The position numbers and the translations under genes are program-made. DNA of 64,000 bases from Trichaptum fuscoviolaceum (lineage: Eukaryota; Basidiomycota; Agaricomycetes; Hymenochaetales; Trichaptaceae): the NCBI GenBank assembly GCA_910574455.1, contig CAJSYZ010000003.1, forward strand, positions 2,356,001 to 2,420,000. Direction: 5' to 3'. Below are positions 24,291 to 35,115 of this stretch, in pieces (within the stretch, counting starts at the first letter, position 1; each line of letters begins with the position of its first letter). The notes under the pieces were generated by a model, which saw nothing but the letters and a program-made list of their open reading frames with translations, had not been told where the DNA came from and did not search any database.

Positions 24291-27200
24291 TTACTTTTGA
24301 GTGTTGTTGTTAGTGGCCTGACTGCCGAACGCAAAAGGTGAAGAACCAGTTGCAGAGCCGAAGGGTGACGGGGACGAGCTTCCGCCGAAAACAGACGTTC
24401 CGTTGTTACTCGGATTCGCTCCGAAAGCTACAGGAGTCGCTGTAGACCCTCCCGTCGCGCCGAATGTGAAGGTCTTCGGCCCCTCCGCAGGTTTCGCACC
24501 GAAAGGACTGGGTGTCGCTGTATTATTTCCAGTCGGTTGTTGCGTCGAGCTTGACGACCCGAAGCCTAAGAATGAAGGCTTCTGCGGCGCAGTAGAGTTG
24601 TTATTATTGGCGGCACCGAAGTTGAACGAAAAGCTAGGTTTGTCTTTATTCTCCGTCGCAGTCGTTGCGTTTGACGCGCCGAAGTTAGTGGTGCCGCCAA
24701 AAATCGGCTTCGGTGTCTCTGCTGGCTTTGTTGTCGAAGGAGCCGAGCCAAAGGCAGATGCACCCGCTGCACCGAAGGGGCGAGGGGCATTTGATGTACC
24801 TGTCGTAGATCCAAAGGTACTGGGCGTGGTTGATGCACCTGTGCCCCCGGAAGCGAATGAAAATTTCGGTGCATTGGATGTATTCGTATTCGATGCGGTA
24901 GGTGTCGATGAGCTCGAAGCATTTCCCACATTGGCGCCGAACACATTACTACTGCTCTGCTGCTGTGCTGAGGAGCCTGAAGGAGTCGAACCAAACGTAG
25001 ACGTTTTTGCAGCAGGCGCTGGCATCTGACCAAAGCCAAACTGTGCGCCAGATGATGAGGATGGTCTTGCGGTGGAGGCGGTACCACTCGCATTTGAACC
25101 TGAGTCTGAAGGGGGTGTGAGGTTGAACTTGAAAACCGGCTGAGTAGTCGTGTTCTTAGGGGTATCTGTCGTCGAGGTCGATGAGGTTGGCGCAGTGGTA
25201 GACGGTGTGGCCGCAACAGCAGGAGCTGGTGCAGGCTTGGCAGTAAACCCGAAACTGAATTTGGGAGCAGTGGTTGCGTTTACTCCAGAGGGAGCAGGAG
25301 CCTTGTCAGGTTGTTTCATTTCAGGTTGTTTCGAAGACCCAAACGCAAATGTCGAAGGCAAACCTCCCGAAGCAGGAGTAAAGGCGCTATTGGCCCCTTG
25401 CGAACCTGTTCCGCCAAGTCTCCCTAGCAAACTGTTACCTTGTTGTTGCTCTGCAGGCTTCTGCACACCAAAGGGTGAGGGAGCCAAGTTCGACGACGGC
25501 TGTGCCTTGTCGCTCTGCGCTGCGCCCTTGATGGTGAACGCAGACCCACCGCTAGGCGCAGGACTCGTGCTGTTCGTAGGCTTCGGTGCAAACATATCAG
25601 CAGCGGAGGTGCTAGACGTTGCATTGTTTTCCGCAGGCTTTCCAAAAAAGTTTGGAATAGCTGGGCCCGAAGATTTCTGGCCGTTAAAGCCAAAAGGTGA
25701 TGGTGCCGCTTTTGAATCAGGTTGAGTAGAGGATGGTTGAGTGCTGAATGGGGATGGCGTAAGCGTCGTTGAGGCAGGAGTAGAGTTATCTTGTTTGGGA
25801 GGCTGGACTGGAGGGATGGAGAATGTAGGAGGTTTGGATGGCTCAGAAGTGAAAGAAGACTCTCTAGTCGGTGGTATAACATTGATGGAAGGAGGCTGAA
25901 TACCCGCCGAGGTACTCTGATTGCCATTGTTCATTACCGATAGAGGAGCAAAGAGGCTTGGCTTCGGCGCAGCGCTACCTTCCTTATTCGCAGCAAAAGT
26001 ATTTGAGGTTGCAGGTGCGGAGATACTACTCGACAAAGAAGGAGCAGTAGGAAGCTGAAACGTAACCTTCTTGGGTTCTGGTGTCGCAGGAGCCGCAGCC
26101 TTCTTCTCTTCCTCAAGCTTTCTACGCAACTTCGCCATGGCCTCAGCCTCCAAATCCTGTTTCTCCCATTTCGAGTACGACTTTGACTGGCGAAGACCCG
26201 GAGAACCGATGGAAGATAGTTGCTTCAGTGCAACATGGCCCGACGAGATTCGTCGAGTGTACGTCTCTGCTGGGCGCTCGAAGGGGTTTATGTTTAGTCC
26301 GATATTCGTTACAATTGAGTCTTTGAATGCCATCCTCGGAAGTTTTGAAGACTTTTGCGGTGATGACCACAGTAGCTGTTTGCCAGTCTTCTGCGGAGTA
26401 AAGTCCTAAAGATAAGTCACAAGCTCAATCCAAAAACATGTAAGGTATGAATAAATGGCATTTACCTGGAACTCGTCTTCAGCAGGTTCGGGTTTCTTCG
26501 GTGAGAAGATATCGCCACGCTCTTCAGCCTCCTTGTACTGATCGTCATTGAGCCATGACTCGATGAAGACTAGCATTTGCGCCTGGGAGTCAGGGTGGGC
26601 AGAATCCGCAGGCTACGAGTCATCCAAGTCAGTAAACATTGTGCATTAGTACATCGGACATAACTAACCATGCTATACCGTGATCTTCTCTTCTTGACGA
26701 GAGCCTGGCGTAACCGACGTCCGTCAGGGCCGACCTTGTAGCGTTGGCCATTAACTTCCCATTCCTCTCCAATCTTACGACCACCGCATGCAGGATCCCG
26801 TACGACACGAATGTCATCCATAGAGATGTCTGTCGAGTCATCCGGCTCCGTAATAGTGCGTTTGCCCCTCTTCCGAGATGCTTTAGACCTTGATAAATGT
26901 TCCTCATCACTGTCCATCGTTGATTCCAAATCATGGCTGCGTTTTGTTCCACGCGACAGTCCTTCAGACCCGTCAGCAGTTGCGAGAGACTTGCGCTTTC
27001 TCCGACGGCTTTTTCGTTCATGACCAGTAGGTGAGTCATCCTCACCACCGAATGTCGATCCCGCTTCCGCCCTATCGCGCTTTTTGCCTCTCAACGACGA
27101 TGCCGGGTCAAGGTCCATGACCTGGTCATTCTCGTCCTCTTCAACCTCTTGCTCCCGATGTTTTTTCGATTGCCTCCGTGCTCGCTTTCCCGACTTCTTT

Positions 27201-28209
27201 GGAGAAGAACTCAAGTTTTCGTCTTCCTCCTGCCTGGCCTGACGTTTGAAGCCTCGCTTTCCTTTCCGATCTGACACATCAGGAATGCCAGTGGCATCGG
27301 CTACTTCCATCGGTACCTCTGCATCTAAATCGATGACTTCCTTCGCCTCATTTCGACTCGATTCCCCGATCGGCTCTCTTTCCTGCTGGCCACGTTTCCG
27401 AGTACTATCGGAAAGCGGTGCACTCACATCTGGAGCGCCCTCCCCACGCAGCCTCTGAGAGGCAGCAGAACGACTGGTCAACGGCGATCGAGGCACTTCC
27501 TCGGGGCGAGCGAAGTCTCTTGTATTGACTTTCGAAGGCTGGGTGGGTTGTTTAAGAAAGCTCCTAACCAAGTGTCAGTGTCCTAGATAAAAAGATATGC
27601 ACTAGCAAAGTACACACTTCGGCTGTACATTGCCCGAAGGTTCCACTCGGTCTCCGCTAAAGCCCTGCAGTACGCCTGGAGGAAGTTAGTTGTCAGAGTG
27701 ATGTGTATTAGTACTGAAGGTGATTGAACTCACTTGGCCTGGCAAGACGTGGACCCGATGGTAGACCCGCTGCTTGACTCACATTGGAAGGACCAGCTTC
27801 AGCTTCATCTGCCTGTTGACGGGGATGCGGACGGGATCGTTGTGTCAAGCGACGCTGCATATCTTCCCGCTTCACGACGGCCTCTGAGTAAGCGACATTG
27901 AAAGGCCTGGCGTCACTATCCGGAATTCCATACTTTCTCCTCCGCGCTCTAAAAAGCAAGAGATTTAAATGAGAAACTGAATAAGAGTATGAAGTGCATA
28001 GCTTACTTTCTAGCCGCCTGATCTTTCAATCGCTTGACCCATGGTAGCATGTCGGTAAGCGCCATACGTGCTAGGGCCCCAGTAAGCACCAGTAAGAGCA
28101 ATAGAGCGAAAGTCCTGAACGAGAAGAAAGAGCCGATCGCTGATTGTTGCGGGCGAACAATTGGCATCTCATTGTTTCCAAGGAGGTCTGCAGTGTCGTC
28201 GTAGTCCAT
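24291..28209 (-). CDS. Single-span membrane FG nucleoporin (POM121-like layout)
   Basis: Six exons, 28209-28007, 27948-27734, 27675-27618, 27563-26669, 26612-26466 and 26405-24291, join in frame to 1,210 aa. Near residues 37-55 is one strong membrane span (TFALLLLLVLTGALARMAL), followed by a basic segment (RKARRRKYG). Residues about 160-450 are acidic/basic low complexity with nuclear-localisation-type clusters (KRARRQSKKHR, RKSRRRKRKS). A short folded-looking segment and the motif NINPFERPAETYTRR follow. The last about 550 residues are Ser/Thr/Pro-rich with many FG units (SPFG, FGFG, VFGG, FAFG, FNFG). FG repeats mark a nuclear pore barrier nucleoporin. A membrane span plus NLS clusters plus FG domain in one chain is the layout of vertebrate POM121. 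Homology is not claimed; it may be an independent analogue. Confidence 0.78.
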
Positions 28210-28963
28210 GGCGGATGAACTGAGACAGCGAGGACGTGGTACAGCGGAGGATGGTGCGCGTCGCACAGGAAAAGGAGTCGCGATGATGGCGGCCCATGCA
28301 GCGTGGCCGAGCAAATTCAATGCGGAATGATCCGAGCGGAGCTAGAATCTCACAAGCTTACAAAAGGCAATCTTGGTTTTTCCAACCACCTTTCTCTTGT
28401 GGTCGCCTCATCTCTTGAGCGACGATGATCCACAGTTTCTGTGCAATCATTCAATGAAACCTGTCTCCACTTTGGCCTGTGCGACTGTCTACTCTCTTTA
28501 TCTCTTTTCGCTTTCCCCCACTCGCTTATGCCTAGAGACACAGGCCGCCGTGCAGTCGTCTCTTTTACTGGCGCAGTGGAAGATTAATTTTAGCTTGGTC
28601 CACGCTTGATTGCCCAGCTTTTTTCATTGCTTTTCGATGGGTAGTCGAGTACTAAACCGACGCAAACATCTAGTACACATCCTGTAGTATTTACATCATG
28701 ATAATCACCACCGCTTTTGCTGCTCAGCGCTGTGTAAAATACAAAATGGCAATTGACACGACCTTCGGGTTTGAATAAGCGTGAGAAGAAGGGATGTGCC
28801 GCTACCGTGACTATAGTAGTACTAGTATCTTCAAGTTGTTGGGGTCCTTTCCCTAGAACGTCCAGTATATAAAACCGCGGGCTTGTTTATCACGCTTACC
28901 TGTCCTCCAGCTTCCTCACTCACCTCCCTCACTCGCGTTCCATCGTTCTTTGCACTTCTCGCC
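28210..28963. other. Divergent promoter region, nucleoporin / cytochrome b5
   Basis: A 754-bp head-to-head spacer. Its right end holds a TATA box and a CT-rich leader (about 28895-28960) for the cytochrome b5 gene. In-frame codons extend upstream of the nucleoporin ATG to about 28320 but contain no ATG. Confidence 0.5.
28866..28874 (+). promoter_or_regulatory. TATA box of the cytochrome b5 gene
   Basis: TATATAAAA lies 98 bp before the ATG at 28964 and is followed by a pyrimidine-rich leader and a strong start context (CGCCATGG). This is the clearest core promoter in the window and fits a well-expressed gene. Confidence 0.65.
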
Positions 28964-29672
28964 ATGGCAGATTCAAAGGTCATCACTCTCGAGGAGCTCA
29001 AGGCGCACTCTAAGAAGGACGATTTGTACATCCTTATCCATGGCAAGGGTCAGTTCATATCGCGAGTCTCCTGACTTCGAACCGTAAAATTCTGACGCTC
29101 GGTATCCACAGTGTACGGTGTCTCGAAGTTCATTGATGAGGTACGGCATGCGAGGGATAGTTCGAGGATGCGTTGCTCACTCCAAGTCGATTCACATAGC
29201 ACCCGGGAGGTGACGAGGTCATTCTCGCGGAAGCGGGTGCGTTCAATTTTTCATCTTCTAGTGGAAGAATGAAGGTTTAGTAAACTTCTTTTAACTTCTT
29301 TAAGGCAAGGATGCGACGGAGGCGTTCGAGGATGTCGGTCACTCTGACGAAGCTCGTGACCTGTTGAAGGACATGCTCGTTGGGAATTTCGAGGGTGGTG
29401 TACGTGCTTGGACCTTACAGAAGCCAGTGATATACTTGCTAACTAGATCCATTGTCCTTTCTATAGTCTTCCAGTGCCGCAACGCCTGCGAAGCCGGCTA
29501 CACCTGCTGGTGCCCCAGTCGCTCAGGCGGCAAACACGTATGTACAGAGCCATCCGCTTTAGATGTTGTATCTCATGCTTTCTTCCCCTGACGCAGGGCC
29601 AGCTACTTCGTCCCATTAACGCTTCTCGTTGCGTACTTTGCCTGGCGCTTCTACTCGTCAAGCGCGGCGTAA
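28964..29672 (+). CDS. CYB5: Cytochrome b5 (microsomal type)
   Basis: Six exons, 28964-29048, 29112-29140, 29200-29236, 29305-29399, 29467-29537 and 29597-29672, encode 130 aa. The heme-binding domain (about residues 5-80) has both axial histidines: HPGG (third exon) and GHSDEA (fourth exon). A short Pro/Ala linker ([12 protein letters not shown]) leads to a C-terminal membrane anchor ([17 protein letters not shown]). Length and layout match ER cytochrome b5, the electron donor to fatty-acid desaturases, sterol enzymes and some P450s. The second and third exons are very short (29 and 37 nt). Confidence 0.93.
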
Positions 29673-31261
29673 ATTCAATCCGTTTTTTCGATAGAAGTAT
29701 TTGCGTTGGTGGATGTCTTCCCCATTCTAGCTTGTCAGGATTTCTTTACTGCTTATATTCTTTTCCTTCCATATTTCTTACATTCTACACATATTTTGTC
29801 GGATGCTATTCCACGAACATATTTTTACCACATACTTCAGGTGTGTCATAACGCTCGACGCTGCAAGTTTATCATCGGGTTGAATTGTGGGGGAGGACCC
29901 CAGGTAACGGTAGCTCAGGGATGAGCCAACGAGAGTAGCCAATGGAGGAAGCGTTATTTTGCAAACTCGTAAACCATCTTGCGCTATCGACTTTGCGCAT
30001 AGTACTCGGGCCTTTCGCTACGCGTTGCCGGGATGTTGTCAATCATAACGTCTCCGAGTCTTCAGTTACCAGTCAAATGGAGGCGAGCATCGGAATTTCT
30101 CAGAAGCGTCTGCCTGGACTGCTCGAGAAGTTCGTCGGTATATTCAGCTTGACAGTTGCCTGGTAATTTGCGTTCCAAAGTCGGCAGAATCTTGCGTCGC
30201 TGCCGCCACTCTGTCAGCCCGACTGACGAAGTCCGACCTCAATAGAATCCGAAGAACCTCACTTGAGGTGGAAGAGCTGCGACTTTTTAGTAATATTTAA
30301 TTGTTCCCTTCATCATATTGAGTCGAAACTAAGGTTGAATGACTATGTGGATGGAAGTCCAACTACTTTTTCGGACTCGGACTCGGACAGTGGGATATCA
30401 GAAGTTGGTATAAGTTATCTTCGGGGATTTTCCGAACCTTTTTCCTGAAGCCTAGAGAATGATTCCGTGCCCTCAGGCTCTTTCTTGGCCAAGTCCATGT
30501 CGATGCCTTTGTTTTCTCTCATCACTTCTGATCATTGAACAAACAGTCCAGCACGTACCACCTGGATCATCTTGTATCCCAAAAGGCTAAGGTTCAAACT
30601 TAGGCAATCAGACTCTGCAATGCATATCTTTGCTCGAGATCATACAATCATGCACTAGAACTTGGGCATCTCGTCGAGGACGGGAAGATTTCTTCCACCG
30701 ATGATCTCGGGTAGATCTTTTTCTTTCTTAGCCCGCTCCACTTTCTTGTACTTTGCATTGGTAACTGCCCGAGTGTGGTTCCGTAGTCGTGTAAAGAGTT
30801 TCGGGTCTAAAGATCCAGAAAGGCCGGTGAGTTAACGGATCGTGCCTATTGTTGCCTATTCGTAGATCAGATTGACTTTGTTCCCCCGTATACTGATTTC
30901 GGAGCGCTCCGAGGTATTTGCAATGTCGATCATTATGATTACATGAAACTTAAAGCCTATATGACCAAAGTGCTTAAGAAACGGGAAAGATCTGATGAAA
31001 CAGAATCCAATTCGAGCCCTGTTCAAGGACCCCTACTGGATACAACGGCAGTAAGGAGAATGCGTTTGTAATGCGGTGAAATAAATTAAGTGATTGCAGG
31101 AGAAAGCGGAGCGAGACACAGCATTTTTGCAGGTAAAACAGGATATATGGGTGTGCATTGACGAAATGACTGGGTGACAAGTAAGAGTGATGAGTAGCTG
31201 ATGAAAAAAGCATCAGAATCAAAACTCAAAAGAGTTTTAGACAGCGAATTGAGGATAGAGA
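29673..31261. other. Spacer with coding-like fragments of unknown origin
   Basis: Three stretches look coding but could not be joined. One on the plus strand starts with an ATG at 29942 (MEEALFCKLVNHLALSTL). Another plus-strand stretch at about 30866-31071 begins DQIDFVPPYTDFGALRG and ends in a Lys/Arg-rich tail. A minus-strand stretch at about 30830-30655 ends KYKKVERAKKEKDLPEI, then EMPKF and a stop. They overlap or oppose one another, suggesting relics or a gene I cannot model. No family was recognised. Confidence 0.3.
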
Positions 31262-33104
31262 TTATCCTGCCAAGCCCCAGATACCCGCTTTCTTGATGCC
31301 CTCGACGAGTGCGTCAACATTGCCAAGTAGTTGGCCCAAGGTTTCTTTCTTTTCTTCTATAGTTCTCGTTCGCGGTCCAGTTCGAACGCTACTACTGTGG
31401 CCAGGGTCCTTGACCGGAAGCCGAGTATCGGGGAGACAGGCATCATCAGCGCCCGAGCTTGTGGTAGGATGCAGCCCCTTCTGATACTCTTCATATCCAT
31501 CACAATCTGCAGAAAGCAGTGTCTGTTCTGACGACTCTCTACTGAGCGGGCTTGGTTTGCGTTGCTGCACCGCGCCAATGAAACCAATACCGATTCCAGA
31601 AGCACTGCCAGCACCATCCAGACCACCGAGAATCATCTGCTGCTTTAGGGGAAACCGGGGCGGAGGCGTGCCAGGACCACCAGGTATGCGTCGTTTGGAT
31701 GCCCCGTATCCAAGCTTAGAGATCTGCGCCTTCTTCGGGCTGAGTGGGACGAAATCGACATCGCTTCGGAGCATCGCTAGAGGTCCGCGCTCGTCGCTAA
31801 ATTCTTGGCTTTGCTCTGAAGATTCTTGACGATGAGGGTATGATGTTGATGATGATGATGATGACTTCAACACGCTGCCACTACTCCGTTTCGTTGGTGA
31901 TTGAGGAGGCGTCTCTGCCAATGTGGGCGTAGGTGACCAGGAACTGAAGGATGAGGAAAATGTTGAGTTTGACTTGGATCTAGAGGAAATCATTCGTGCA
32001 TCCTCGGACGAGCTTGGTTGGTGCGGTGCACTATGTTGCATGGTCTGAGATTCCGTATAGCTTGAAGGAGCTGACTTCGTTGGAGAATATGACCTTTTCT
32101 GCACTAGAGTTTCCTCCGCTTTTGAACCCGAAGCATTCTCGTCCATGAGATAGAAATAAAGGAATTCGAGGCATTTCATTCTACCGGAAGGTCAGCGCCT
32201 ATTTTCAAGCAGAATTCTAAGATATCTTACCGAACGTCCCTAGGAATAGATGCTCGCTTGAGAGTTTTGACTATAAGCTCGATACCGTTGCACTCTTCGA
32301 ATGTGCGAGTTGCGTCTGGCATGTCCACAAGAACACAGAGCAGTGTGTCAAGAGTGACCGAAGCCAACGATGGTGGGTGTTTTTGGCTTTTTGGGGAAGC
32401 TTTAGATTGTGTATCATTGCTTAGCACAGTATTCGTCGAGTTGTTAAACGGTTTTGCGACTGCATGTCTGCTCGCAGACAGGAGTTCTAGTAGTACCTTT
32501 TTGAGACTTTCGTTACCTTAGCTATTCATAGAATGCAAAAGTCTTACCTCCATAGGGTATTTTCTGCTAAGATATGTCTTGCTGTTTGTATGCAACAACG
32601 CAGCGCCTTGCAATAGGGATAGCGACTGCATAACTTGGGCAATGACTGTCTGAAAGCCCTCCTCGTCGGCTAGCGAACCAGTGAGTAAATAAAGTAAGCA
32701 TGGAAATCGGTGATGCTTACAGGAGTCACCTCTTTTCAACACTTCAATTTGTCTCGATAGCCACGCCAGTACCCTCGAAGCAACTAAATCGGATATCTAT
32801 ATCTTAGCCAAAGCATGGATACAGTCATGTCGACGATTACACACTGTTGCATTGAAAAGTGTCTTGTAGTTGAAGGAAGTCGACGATGGTACCGCTTTTT
32901 CCGATACCAGGTTGTTGTAGAAGTGTTTCTGCTATAGTCTCTTCGAGAGCGGAGATCGCAGCTCCTTGGGCAGCAGATGTAGAACGGGGAGAGACGAGCT
33001 ATACCACACAACATTGCGTTAGTCCAAAACAATGAGATAAAAGATAGTACACACACATCATCCAAAGCACTCTCTATCCGATCCTTCAGTAACGGCAAGC
33101 TCAT
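31262..33104 (-). CDS. cdc14: Septation initiation network component Cdc14 (fission-yeast type)
   Basis: Exons 33104-33057, 32998-32845, 32783-32721, 32669-32548, 32496-32231 and 32180-31262 encode 523 aa, all junctions in frame. The N-terminal about 240 residues form the helical CDC14/SIN domain (LLQGAALLHTNSKTYLSRKY, LASVTLDTLLCVLVDMPDAT, TFEECNGIELIVKTLKRAS, CLEFLYFYLMDE). A Ser-rich disordered middle ends in the conserved tail LGQLLGNVDALVEGI..AGIWGLAG. In S. pombe this protein binds the kinase Sid1 at the spindle pole body and is needed for septum formation. It is unrelated to the Cdc14 phosphatase. I chose the 51-nt intron at 32547-32497 because it alone keeps the frame. Confidence 0.85.
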
Positions 33105-33604
33105 GGCAAGGTCCTTTGCACCTCGTTAGTTACTTCGTTAGTTGCTTCGACTGGGTGCAACGCTCAAGAGAGCCATGCCTGGCGCTGCCTGCCGCACGCC
33201 GCGTGCTTGACGCGAACAAACTAAAGTTGGATAAAGTCACATGATCGTGATAAACTTGAAGAGCCAGTCTCAACTTGAAGACTTCCAGCGTTCTATGTAC
33301 TCTTTGGCTCGCGAGGACTGCAGTCGCACGACGCACTAAGTCTGCGAGAGGATGTGTGCGCGAAACTCCTCAATTCATGAGGAAGAGAGAAAAGTGTGCT
33401 GAAAATGCTTGATTTTCTTTGGTTGCTGGTATTGGCTCTATGCTGGGAGTCAACGGGACTCCGCGGTCCGCGACGATGGACAACCGTCGTTCATTGACCT
33501 CCCACCATCGCATATACGGAATCTCCGCATCGCTTCCTACTATTTAGGACTCGCATTTCGCACTGAGCAAGTCCGCTAGCTCCCCATCGTTCTATCCCGT
33601 CATT
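33105..33604. other. Divergent promoter region, cdc14 / FAH-family gene
   Basis: The 500-bp head-to-head spacer contains only short open frames on both strands and no recognisable repeat or RNA gene. Confidence 0.4.
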
Positions 33605-34921
33605 ATGCCACCAATTCGTACGGTAGGCGCTCTTCAGCCATATCATAGCTATGTTGATTGACGTTCGTGTAAATAGAGCTGGACGCGTTTGATTCGCTTT
33701 GTTGCGAAGGAAACGTTGATGGTACATGTTGGAGAGCCAGTGGATGTTAATCTTGACGGTGCGTGTGTTTCGTAAATGCCCTCAGCCTCAACTGAATATG
33801 ACACTATTTGAAGTCGGCCTCGCATATCATCAAGGCAAGGCCATCAAAGCTCGCGAGATCGTAGGGTCGGCACTTGACCTTGCAGCGCAGGTTTCGAACA
33901 ACATCTTGACGGTCAAGGAACTTCTTGCCCCGCTTGCTCGTGAAGAAGTGAAGCTCGTTCGTTGCCTTGGCTTGAATTATGCCGATCATGCAGTACGTGC
34001 ATGATGCTGCCCATGCTGAATTCACGCCTGATCACAACGTACTATTAGGCGGAAGCAAACATGGCTAAGCCAGCGTAAGAAGATTTGCAAATTCACCAGC
34101 ACACAGTAGTTGACGTCGTTTCCAGCGCACCTATCCTTTTCTACAAGCCCCAGACTTCTCTCATTGGACCCGAAGCTACCATCAATGTACCGAAGGCAGC
34201 TCAACCGGTCGACAAGCATTTGCCAGACTATGAAGTGGAGTTGACCGTAGTGATAGGCAAGCCTTGCAAAGACGTTTCAGAGGCTGAAGCACTGGACTAT
34301 GTGCTAGGTTACTGCACTGGGAACGACGTGAGTGAGTTTTCCGATCGCACCTCAGGTCTTGAAATCGAGTTTGCTTTTGTTATTCGTCTTAGATGTCATT
34401 CCGGTACCACCAGATGGCTGTCTCGCAATGGGGCTTCTCTAAGGGTTTTGGTAACCTCATACCTTTCTTGCGATTCTAATCTTTTGATAACGATTCCCAA
34501 ACCGTCAGATAATTCTACGCCGATCGGTCCAGTTATAGTCGCAGCAAAGGCCATACCCAATCCGCAAACCCTGCCCCTTAAGACCGTCGTTAACGGGGCA
34601 ACTTTGCAGGATGGAACTACCGCGTATGTTCCCCCTTTACTCTCTGGATTCGGCTCTATTCTCATGATAGACAAACTTTTGTTCAGAGACCAAATCTTCA
34701 ACGTCCGCCAAACAATTGCCTGGCTTTCACAAGGTACAACTCTGGAGCCCGGTTCTATCATCATGACTGGTACGCCAAAAGGCGTCGGCTTCGTGCGCAA
34801 ACCACCTATTTACCTCAAGCACGGTGATGAAGTGCGCGTTTGGATTGGTGGTGGCCTGGGTACCCTGATCAACCCTGTCGTCGAAGAAGGCAAGGCGACA
34901 GGTGCCAAGGCGAAGCTCTAG
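33605..34921 (+). CDS. Fumarylacetoacetate hydrolase family protein (FAHD1-like)
   Basis: Eight exons, 33605-33622, 33677-33758, 33814-33992, 34049-34074, 34126-34327, 34393-34450, 34509-34623 and 34687-34921, encode 304 aa. The FAH fold is clear: CLGLNYADHAAEANM at the domain start, the metal-binding DYEVELTVVIG (Glu-x-Glu), and TGNDMSFRYHQ, then the C-terminal strands LEPGSIIMTGTPKGVGF and LKHGDEVRVWI. Members of this subfamily are acylpyruvate hydrolases, oxaloacetate decarboxylases or isomerases of dicarboxylate breakdown, using Mg2+ or Mn2+; the exact substrate cannot be read from the sequence. The gene converges on an SSADH gene, but a shared pathway is only a suggestion. Confidence 0.87.
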
Positions 34922-35115
34922 TGAATATTTGCCCCTACACTATGTTCTTGTTTGTTTAGTAGCTTTGTTATCGTATTGACAAAATGATCATACTTTTTCG
35001 TGTACAAAATCAAATGCAGCAAGCCCTTCAGAATTAGGGCTTTGATATCATGTCCAAGAAAACAAGATCAAACATTTGAGTACAAGATGTTATAGACAAG
35101 CCAAAGATATCTGAT

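Noticed and set aside
24403..25725. Long plus-strand open frames opposite the FG nucleoporin
   Set aside because: They are shadows of the FG/Ser/Pro-rich repeats; composition mirrors the opposite strand and no domain appears.
31262..33104. Cdc14 phosphatase
   Set aside because: The phosphatase signature HCxxGxxR is absent; the helical domain and C-terminal tail match the unrelated SIN protein of the same name.
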